Assembly (NCBI GenBank): GCA_009760855.2
Contig: WPIO01000026.1
Span: 3,959,501-4,023,500, forward strand
DNA: 64,000 nt
Direction of reading: 5' to 3'
From: Cristatella mucedo
Lineage: Eukaryota; Bryozoa; Phylactolaemata; Cristatellidae
Part shown: positions 55,812 through 64,000 of the stretch, piece after piece
Layout: each line of letters begins with the position of its first letter
How positions within the stretch are numbered: the first letter of the stretch is position 1
Program-made: the position numbers and the translations under genes
Notes under the pieces: model-generated
Databases searched by the model: none
Seen by the model: only the letters and a program-made list of their open reading frames with translations
What the model was told of the DNA's origin: nothing

Positions 55812-57507
55812 ATCATACACAAATGTTCCTTTACTGCAAGTAAAGTTAGCACCACTACCGTTAGATGTTAGTTCTGTGCTATTCTCACAAATAGTCAACT
55901 AGTGAAGCAATGTTGATGTTCCATCATTTGGTATAACACTATTGAATTCAACAGTTACACCTAGTCTTGAAGTTACTCTAAGAGGCTCATCATTGTATTA
56001 AATATCAATAACATGAATTGGATAAAGAGATAACCATTCAGGATAAGTGACACCAGCAGACGCAGTAACTTCATTAAGACCAAGATATTGTTTTCTAAAT
56101 GTAGTGAAATCCATATATTCTGGAGAGCATTTTTCTTTTTTAGGTTCACTAGCTCTTAAAACAGAAGGATATTGTTTTGATCCATTAGCAAGAACAATAA
56201 CATTTTTAATATCACAATGATTGTAAGTGCAAGGATTTCCAGTATAACTTCCATATTTATTGTAGTTTTGAGCTGCAACAGTTAACCATCTAACTTTATC
56301 AATTGTATTTTGAACTGATAGAGTTTTAGTAAATTTAAGTCCTTGGTTAAGAGATGTTATACTAATATTTTCATAACGTCTAACTCTATAGTTAAGTCTT
56401 ACTTTCTTTGATCTTTCACTTGAGATATCAGCAAGTGCTCTCTGTATACTTTCTTTAGGAACAACACATAGAACCATAAGTCTCATTTTTGACCTTGCAA
56501 TTTTGAATGAAGTATAAACACCATCGCCATTAGCAGCCGCAGTACCTCTAGTAGTTATAGTATTAGTAGTATTTGCAGCAGCACCTGTAGCCCCGGTCAT
56601 AATAGCATCATAATCAAATCCACCGACACGAGTCATTTCAAGTGTAAAAGGAATGTTATAAAGAATTTTTATCATGTCAGCACAAAAACCAGAAATTCGT
56701 GCTAGTGGCAGAGCAATGCTAAACGTGCCAACATCAGCATCAGTTTAAATCATGTTGTTTATTGTTGATCTCTATAGATGAATCAAATATTTGAACAAAC
56801 ACCATTATTAATGGCAACTCCAGAAGCATTAGGATTGGTATAAGTATTTTCACTTGGCATTTCATCCAATGAATTTGCTTAATCTTTTTTTTTTCCACCC
56901 AGTTGCAAGTCCTTCAGTTTTATTATAATCATTTGGATAACATGGAAGACCCATACGTTTTGAAACACTTCCAACACCTTGTGTTAGCGCCGTGGCGGTA
57001 CACTAGGTAAGGCGGTTGCTTTCACGACCTCGGTCCTGAGGTCGTGGGTTCGATTCCTGCGGTAGGCGATCCTTTGTCACCACTGCAAGCGGGTGGTGAT
57101 AGCCGTAAAGGCTCTTCTGTCGCTATACAAAAAGAGGCTGTTTAATCAGCTAGTATTTTTTTTAAGTGGAAGGCTTTTAATTTCTTACTATTAAACATCC
57201 AAGCACCAGCATTGTTAACTAACACAACTGCAAGACTTCGTTTAGGAGCAACAAAAGGTCTATAAGCTGCGTCAGCATCAGTACTGGGTACTTGCACTTG
57301 ACCTTTAAGTAAAAGGTAAGCATCAGAAAGAACATAATATGTTTGTTATTCACCAGGAATAATGAATGAAACTAGTTTACTTGCAATACCATCAGTTTCA
57401 TTACCATTAGATTGATACAACTCTCTATATTGATAATCTTTAAGTTTATAATCAGGAAACTCAGGATCACCAAGTTTGAGTATACTATCGATAGGTGCAC
57501 CTGCCAT
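55812..57507 (-). pseudogene. Candidate major capsid protein, element B, with SINE insert
   Basis: It is homologous to 9,839-11,348. The second half (55,998-56,675) is open, with YNIPFTLEMTRVGGFDYDA, ENISITSLNQGLKFTKTLS and YPEWLSLYPIHVIDI. The N-terminal half is broken near 56,700-56,900 and by a SINE at 56,988-57,153. B retains residues at the A break point (SIQRALADISSERSKK). The start is placed at 57,507 with AAATAGAGAATAAATGG context. Confidence 0.55.
56988..57153 (+). mobile_element. tRNA-derived SINE in the capsid gene of element B
   Basis: The head GCCGTGGCGGTACACTAGG and B-box GGTTCGATTCC, then CACTGCAAGCGGGTGGTGAT and GAGGCTGTTTAATCAGCTA. It shares the full length with 53,384-53,548; both are on the plus strand, antisense to the viral gene. 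Confidence 0.85.
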
Positions 57508-57529
57508 TTATTCTCTATTTCAAAAACTA

Positions 57530-58126
57530 AAGATTATTTTCTTCTTTGAATATATAATCCAGCTTCTATTTTTTCTTCATGTTTTCACCATATCCACCAG
57601 CTCTTGGAGGAGTATAAGGAACAACAGCTTTATCATTTATTACTTTTGCTATTTCTTTATATGCCTTAGGATTATTCTCTTTAAGAGTTTCTGAATAGTC
57701 TTCTAATTCTGGTTCTTCTTCAATCTTTGCTTTTCTACTTTTTTTTTAGTTTTTTCTTAGTAAACTGTTCAAGCATCATACGTTTTAATTCAAGATCCAC
57801 CTCTCTCATCTTTCTCTCATAATCTTCATCCTTTCTTTTTCTTTCAAGCTCATATTAAAGCTCTTTCTTTCTTCTATCTTCTTCAAGTTTATCATCCATC
57901 TCTCTACGTTTACCAGCATAATCTTGATCTAACTTTTCTTTCTTTGTTTGTAGTTCAGTAAATTTTCTTGCTTGACGCATTTCAATACCTTTATTTGCAA
58001 TATTCATTCCTGTAGTAGTTAATCCAGTTATTAATGGTACTACAATTATTTTATCAAGAGATATCCACTTCCACGATATTTACCTCCATGTATTCTATCA
58101 TGTCTAATTCTCGCATAACTACCCAT
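57530..58126 (-). pseudogene. Coiled-coil virion protein, element B
   Basis: Homologue of 9,223-9,831. The gene start at 58,126 has AATATAGAGCAATGG. The coil (IANKGIEMRQARKFTELQ) and the glycine-rich end (about 57,540-57,610) are recognisable. Several frame changes and a stop near 57,855 break it. Confidence 0.5.
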
Positions 58127-58135
58127 TGCTCTATA

Positions 58136-59035
58136 TTACTTTGAAGTTTCTATTGTTGCAACTACATCAGTAATAATATTTACAGCATTTCCATTTTGAT
58201 CTGTTAAACTTATCTTCAGACTACTTATTGCATCTATATCAACTCGTGTTGGTAGATACAGTACATTAGGAATATGTAGATCAACCTCTTCACCTGGATT
58301 AATATCATCAATATCCATAATATATAAAGATGTGCATTGTTCTAAGAATCCTTTTCTTCTTTCTACGTAATTTTTAAAATGATCAACTAAATCACAATCA
58401 ACACTTATCCATCTTATTCCTTTATTATCTGGTAATACCATTTTATTCCATGCTTTAAAAATACCAGCGAAATGCATTGCTTTTTCTATTGCTTCGTATG
58501 GTGTTCCACCTACGAGAGCACTATCAAATTTTCTTTGTTGATTTGAATTAAAACCAAGAGTATCACAAATTGAATTTGTAACACTAGCATTACTTCCTAG
58601 TAGAACAACATAATCACCAACTACTTGCAATAATATTCTATCATCTGTATCAAGACTAAATTTTATACCTGTACTGTTTCTTTTTGTTGTATCATAAAAA
58701 GCACTATTCGTTGATACAGTTGTTGATCTATTTTGAGCAACGACGGTTTTTGGTTGAGGTTCTGATAATGCTTTATTTAGAGCAGCTGTTATTTTATTTG
58801 AATCATAATAACCAGGAGGAATTGTAATATATGCAGTAAATATAGCAGTCATAGACCACTTAAACCAAAGTTTATTATTTACATCTCTAATAACCTTTAA
58901 TATCACTTTATTAGTATAAGTAAACTGTACTCTACGTAAACCAATTTTATTATAACCTGAATCAGATCAAAGCATAAGCGGTGGAGGTAATGTTTTTGAT
59001 TCAGAACTGCTAGTATCAGTTAATCTTATTGACAT
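58136..59035 (-). pseudogene. Penton-like minor capsid candidate 2, element B
   Basis: Homologue of 8,362-9,216. The open part from 58,906 includes IPPGYYDSNKITAALNKAL, DTLGFNS, GGTPYEAIEKAM and VDLHIPNVLYLPTR. One TGA near 58,968 lies in the N-terminal region, where A has glycine. The start after TAATATAGAAAATG matches A. Confidence 0.55.
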
Positions 59036-59043
59036 TTTCTATA

Positions 59044-59907
59044 TTAAACTTCAAGAATTTCTATAGCAACTGTAATCTTTTGTGAATTAAAATCTATTAA
59101 ATTTTGATCTTGATCAGTAATAGTAATTACTATATCAGAGATAGAATCACTAGCAAAATTATGATACTCAGTAGTTTTAGGTTCATAAATCATTATTTGC
59201 CACGGATAAGCATCATAAGGAAAACTAATACTTGTGATTCTACTCCATTTATAAAACTCGTTCCACTAGCAACCATATTACAATTTATAATTATAAAATC
59301 AATATTAGTAACAACAACTTCTTTTTTCTGAAATAATCTTAGTGTTAGGTGTGCAAACAATAGGTGTAATCTTAGGATACATCTTAGCAAAGTCAGCAGA
59401 TGAAAGTGTAGTATAAGCATCAGCAGTAAATCCTAAAATAGTAGAAAGAGTAGATTTACTTGCAAGGAATGACCAACCAACAGGCAATTTAATCCATGAG
59501 TTTGAAGTTGCAGTATCAAGACCTATTTGAAACTTATCTGTTGTTGCTCCTGATTGAGTAATTGAATTATTAATTATATCGGCAATACCAACGTTTATAT
59601 CATCAGTTGTACCACCATATATTCCAGGTCTTAATGTTACAGTTTGTTCTGATCCACCAGTAACTCTATAAACAAAAGTATTATTAGTATCAAATATATT
59701 TCTAAAAGAATTAGTTGGAGCGAATTTCTTAGAACAGATCTTAGAGTTTTTACCTCTTAGTAATATCGGTGTATTAATCTTAGCTCTAATTGGATTAGTA
59801 TTTCCATTTATATTAAAAACATATTCATCTTTACTTGCTTGACTATTTTTCCTAATACTTTCAAGACTTTTTAATATTTCACTTGCAGTTTTTACCAACT
59901 CACTCAT
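59044..59907 (-). pseudogene. Penton-like minor capsid candidate 1, element B
   Basis: Homologue of 7,491-8,354, with RPGIYGGTTDDINVGIADII and ILGFTADAY. The first 180 codons are open; around 59,200-59,335 there are small indels and frame changes. The start follows AGTATATAGAAATG, the clearest case of the shared start motif. Confidence 0.55.
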
Positions 59908-59909
59908 TT

Positions 59910-60933
59910 CTATATACTATATAAAAGATTGTTTATCTTTGCAACATATTTCTTTGGAACTTTTCTTGATTTAGCAAGATAATCAATAGCTGAATTGATT
60001 TAACTTATCACACCTCTATTTCCTGCTGCAAGTTCACTAAGCCATAAATCAAGTTTATCAACTACTTCTTTTTCAGTTTTAACAATCAATGAAACTATTT
60101 TTATTCCTTGACCAACAGGATTATAGTTAAGATAACTATAAATTAAATTTTCTGCAGGCTTTCTCGAATCTAAAGCTCTCAACTCTGAAAGGAGAAATAC
60201 AACATCAGAATCAAATGACTCTTTATCTCCTACTCTCATATTTTCTTTAGTATTTCTTACAGTATTAGACACATATCCTCTAGTTTTAATTTTATCAAGA
60301 AGATATTGTTTCTTCTCTTTTAGAACATCCGTTTCAGATCGAACGACTGGTTCTTGAACAACTGGTTCTTGAACGACTGGTTCTTGAACGACTTTTGCCT
60401 TCCTATATTATTTTACTAGGTTTCTTACCAGTTGAATGATTAACATTAAAATGCTCTGCAATTACTTTTTGAAGTGAATCAATTGCTTGTCTAACTTCAG
60501 GATTAGCAGCATGTGTCGTAGCTTGATTTGCAATATTTACTGCTTTTTTAGGTTTACCATCTGCAATAGCGGCAAATCCTTTTTTTACTATATTAGATAT
60601 ATCTACAGGTGCTTTTTGATCTAATAATCTTTTTACTTCTTCTTTTTATTCCATTTGAACTGTAAGTGATGGTCTAACTTTCTTTAGTTTATCAATAACA
60701 ATATTACCAGAGTTATCAGTTGATTTCTCTAACGCACGTTCATTTAGTTCATGTTCAACTCTATCTCTTGCTTGCATTTCTGCTTCAATACTTTGTATCT
60801 CTTGAGCATTATCAAGTATACCAGCAACACGTAAATTTTCTAAATTAGTAAGTTTATTCTCTAAATCTAATGCTTTTTGAACACTTCCTCTGTAAGGTTT
60901 GTTTTTACTTGCGTATATTTTACCATTTTTCAT
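59910..60933 (-). pseudogene. Large helical viral protein, element B
   Basis: Homologue of 6,027-7,480. The first 95 codons (KNGKIYASKNKPYRGSVQ) and the last 100 are readable; the middle is shortened and frameshifted. A short Pro-Val repeat (QEPVV units, near 60,340-60,395) is present only here. It ends three bases before the next start (59,907), and the end was uninterrupted by the LINE seen in A. Confidence 0.5.
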
Positions 60934-60945
60934 TTTCTCCTATAT

Positions 60946-61596
60946 TCAATTAAAAATAGTTATTAATTGTTTACCTGTATTATCAACAGACCAAAATCTT
61001 CCTTCTGATCCTGTTTTAGTTAGATCAATAACACAATAACTAAATCTATTTCTAGTGCATGAGTTTACCCATTCTTTAAACATTTTCTTATCTATATCAC
61101 CAACATATGAATCACGAATGTATTCTATATCAGTATTATATTGTTTAGAGATTATAATCATATATATATATATTGTTTCTTATTGCTCTTCTAGGAATAT
61201 TAGTAAATATGTTCAATCCTTTATGTCTACCTCTAGTAAAATAATCTAATATCCTTGATTGATCTTCTGTCATCAAATCATCTAATACAACAACATTCTT
61301 ACAATTCTTATAAGAATCAACTTCTGGTATATTATCAATTCCATTAACCCAAACATAAGCAGGTTTATCTTCAATCATTGACATAAGACCACCATATAAC
61401 TTTTGATCTAAACTTGAAGCAATGATTGTACATGTATCATAATTAAGCATACCATAACATATCCAATTCATTACTAACTGGGATTTACCTGCTCCACTTG
61501 GTCCAAGCACTAATGCTCGAATAGGAACTTTAGGTAATGATTCTTTATGACCTGTATCTATATCCTGTCCAAACTTAAAAGCTCTAACTTGCAAAC
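60946..61596 (-). pseudogene. FtsK/HerA-type packaging ATPase, element B
   Basis: Walker A LGPSGAGKSQL and Walker B NVVVLDDLM are intact. Five or six residues after NIF are deleted relative to A, and an insertion of TATA repeats near 61,160 changes frame. The start codon corresponds to ATT where A has ATG (61,602 region), so initiation is lost too. It is nonetheless the gene most similar between the copies. Confidence 0.85.
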
Positions 61597-61622
61597 AAAT
61601 TTTTTTCTATATTATAATAGAA
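61597..61622. promoter_or_regulatory. Divergent promoter region, ATPase / protease, element B
   Basis: TTTTTTCTATATTATAATAGAA separates the two divergent genes and carries the TATAGAA-type motif in each direction, as at 5,307-5,340 in A. Confidence 0.4.
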
Positions 61623-62432
61623 ATGAAAATTTATTGTTTGAAGTGTAAAAAACAAACTGATACAATCCATGAACAGTATGTAGAAGTACATTCAACTAAA
61701 GGAACGAGATGAATGTTAAAAGGTGTTTGTACTATTTGCGATAGTAAGAGATCAAAGTTTGTTAAGTTAAGATCTGATGTTTCTATTGGAACAGGTAGAC
61801 ATCAAGTAGAGGTTCTGGAAGAGAACAAGTAAGTAGAGGTGCAGGAAGAAATCAAGTAAGTAGAGGCGCAGGAAGACATCAAGTAAGTAGTGCTGCAGGA
61901 AGACATCAAGTAAGTAGAGGTGCAGGAGGACATCAAGTAAGTAGAGGTGCTTATGGTACAGGTTTTATTGAAGATCTAGCAAAAATTCTTAATGGTAATC
62001 AATTAACTAAGAGAGTTGGTCGTTGTGCAGATAAAGAACAAATGATTGCAGAACTAAAAAAGACTATTGATCAATTAGAAAAAAAGTAAAATCAACACCT
62101 TTAACAGATATAGAAATAAATAATTATATAAAAGAATTACATATAAAGAATTTTAGAGGTGTCTTTGCAAGATATGAACTAACAAAACCATTAACAAATA
62201 AATGTCTTATTTGTAATACTGGTGATTCTCAAAAAGCAATATATCACTGGGTAGCATTTAAAAAAGACGGAACTAGACGTTCTTACTTTGATTCATTCGG
62301 TGCACCACCTATGCCGGAACTAATAATTATTTTGGTGTTAGACCAACATTTCAGACATTTAAGCTGTAATTATACAATCAAACAGATTGCGGAAGAAGAT
62401 GCTTAATATTCTTAAAACTAATTCAAGAATAA
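61623..62432 (+). pseudogene. Zinc-ribbon / repeat / adenain-type protease, element B
   Basis: Start MKIYCLKCKKQTDTIHEQY, with CxxC and a second knuckle GVCTICDSKRSKF, is a clear small zinc ribbon. A 27-base repeat follows, then a helix. The protease part has FRGVFARYEL, YHWVAF, YFDSFGAPP and QTDCGRRCLIFL, all four catalytic-type positions (His, Asp, Gln, Cys). Breaks: a TGA near 61,710, a four-base loss in the first repeat unit near 61,806, and frame changes near 62,088 and 62,320-62,370. Confidence 0.75.
61793..61950 (+). repeat. 27-base in-frame tandem repeat in the protease gene, element B
   Basis: About five to six units encode GRHQVSRGA with small variants. The position is the same as the 33-base GVLxHGKK repeat in A, but unit and sequence are unrelated. 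Confidence 0.8.
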
Positions 62433-62439
62433 GATTTTG

Positions 62440-62725
62440 GATCGACAATGGAATGACCAATTTAATATAAACATTTTCTTTTCCTTAATTAGCCAAGTAT
62501 ATTCTTTGATCAAAACAACAAACAAATGAAATTCAGCAGTGTTGCTGAAATAATTCAAAAATTTGGTACTGACTTTGCTGTTACTGGTATTCTAGATGGT
62601 GGATATGTAACTAAAGATACTTATAATTCAGAAGAAAGACTTAATATTAGATTGAAACTTGAACAAGTTAAAGTTTATGCTGTAGATTAAAAATCTCAAG
62701 ATAAGTTTAATCCTGCTGATTATTA
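62440..62725 (+). pseudogene. Remnant of the 157-residue unknown protein, element B
   Basis: Only the C-terminal half is present (FFDQNNKQ, VTGILDGGY, EERLNIRLKLEQVKVY), with one TAA near 62,688. The N-terminal 80-90 residues present in A (4,067-4,540) are deleted. Confidence 0.55.
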
Positions 62726-62761
62726 GACACTAAAAAACAAAAACATAAAATAAAAATAAAA

Positions 62762-63542
62762 ATTAGATTATATCTTTTTTTACTTATAGATAACATCTTA
62801 TCTAGTAGATTCTTTGCACAATTAGTTATCTTACTTATATTTGATGGATTACTTACTTTATCTTTTAAGAACTCCATTGCAAATGAATTGTCTAGTAAAC
62901 CACCACCAATATTAAGGCCAATGCCAAGTTTAGCTTTAGCAGCCATAATTGCAGCCACTGTTTTTGCGTCTTCTCTGACGTAAGCAGGTTTTCTTGCATC
63001 CATCGCAATTCTAGCAGCAGATTCTGCAAGAGCAAGGTCTGATAAGTTTCGTATTTCTGTTCTTTTTGGTTCCGGCTCTGATGCGGTCTCCGTATAAGTG
63101 AGATCATGGATGAGAGCCCTAGCATCAAGATCATTGACTCCAACATAAGACTCATCCATTCTTTTTTGAATTGCGTACTTGGACCGACATAAATATATTT
63201 TCCTGTGTTGTTGACAATTTCTCTATCTATATATTCTGATTTTATTCCTTTAGGTAATTTTAAATGCATTTCACGATTACCAGTTAATTTATTTATTATA
63301 TCGACTAACCCGAAACCTTGTCTTTTATTTGCTATTAGTTGTTTAATACTTGAATTCAACTGCAATCCAGTATTTTTTGATCTACTCTTTTCTATTTTGT
63401 TTAGTTGAGTCTTTGTAAGAAGAATAGGAATACTACCTGTTAAATCTGAATGCTTAAGTCTGATTGAGATAGGTTCCATTGATTTATGTATTTGCTTTAG
63501 TTTATGATCAGATAGAGTTAATTTAGTTTCATGATAACTCAT
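62762..63542 (-). pseudogene. PLA2-domain virion protein, element B
   Basis: The start (MSYHETKLTLSDH) matches A. The calcium-loop motif reads YVGPSTQF, with Ser where A has Gly, and the catalytic pair is in LIHDLTY. A frame change near 63,150 lies between the two motifs, and an extra A near the end displaces the original stop. Downstream alanine-rich helix is conserved. Confidence 0.7.
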
Positions 63543-63590
63543 TTCTATATATAATAAAATATTTTAAACAGATAAAAACATTGTATAGAA

Positions 63591-64000
63591 ATGAATCAAG
63601 ATGAAATTGATGCTTTGAGAGAACGTGTTATGGAACTTTTGAATTACAACCCCTATTCGGGAGTCTTCTTGTGGAAGGTAAGTCGTAGCAGTGTAAGTGG
63701 TGAAGATATTGCAGGAAGTTTTGATAAAGATGGATATATAAGAATTAAAATAGATGGGAAATTATATTCTTCACATTGAATCGCTTGGTTAATCGTTTAC
63801 AAAGAGATGCCAATTTTTCAAATAGATCACATTAATGGAATACAATCTGATAATAGAATTAGTATTTTAAGACTTGCAACTATTGCAGAGAACTGTAGAA
63901 ATAAAGTAAAAAAATAACACTTCTGGATTTATAGGTGTTACTTGGAGTAAGGCTGCAAACAAATATAAATCATATATTAAAATAGATAAACATTTATATC
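63591..64000 (+). pseudogene. HNH-AP2 endonuclease, element B (runs off window)
   Basis: Homologue of 2,634-3,193. The start MNQDEIDALRERVMELL follows GTATAGAAATG. The HNH core (FQIDHINGIQSDNRISILR) and the beginning of AP2 (GFIGVTWSKAANKYKSYI) are readable. A TGA at 63,777-63,779 and a frame change near 63,912 break it. Confidence 0.7.

Noticed and set aside
61793-61950. CRISPR-like array
   Set aside because: Units of 27 bases follow directly without spacers and encode an in-frame peptide repeat.

Overview
The window is animal nuclear DNA with two strikingly different compositions. Both flanks (about 1-15,850 and 50,010-64,000) are AT-rich, densely packed with genes and almost free of intergenic space. 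The middle 34 kb is of mixed to high GC, mostly non-coding, and rich in retrotransposons, SINEs and microsatellites, with two intronless P2X receptor genes. The P2X genes, the CR1/L2-like LINEs and the tRNA-derived SINEs indicate a metazoan, probably an invertebrate; I cannot name the phylum.

The two flanks are related, decayed copies of one kind of integrated double-stranded DNA virus of the Polinton/Maverick-adintovirus type, lying in opposite orientation with their integrase ends facing the middle. Copy A (left) reads: two tail-fibre-like genes, membrane protein, HNH-AP2 endonuclease, PLA2 protein, unknown 157-residue protein, zinc-ribbon/repeat/adenain-type protease, packaging ATPase, large helical protein, two penton-like proteins, coiled-coil protein, major capsid protein candidate, YqaJ nuclease, tail-fibre-like protein, Cys-rich protein, DDE integrase, 2-TM protein and two small unknowns. 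Copy B (right, inverted) repeats this order from the HNH gene to the 2-TM gene, but has a different terminal gene. Protein divergence (ATPase roughly four-fifths identical by eye, others lower) means two related viruses or old lineages, not a recent inverted duplication. No DNA polymerase is visible; both copies run off the window on the side where it could lie.

Most viral genes are broken by frameshifts or stops. Still open in A are PLA2, the 157-residue protein, both penton-like genes, YqaJ and the two terminal ORFs. Host elements have jumped into both copies: a LINE in the helical-protein gene of A, and a LINE plus two SINEs in YqaJ, tail-fibre and capsid genes of B. The genes share a start-adjacent motif resembling TATATAGAAATG, and some divergent gene pairs have start codons only 9-10 bases apart.

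The middle holds P2X-1 (16,090-17,259) and P2X-2 (34,038-35,537), both with all ATP-contacting residues, plus at least three long LINE copies, many 3' fragments, a decayed Ty3/Gypsy pol, a possible solo LTR, tRNA-type SINEs, a roughly 440-bp GA tract, a CA tract and a G/C-rich inverted repeat. Apart from P2X, no host gene could be identified with confidence.
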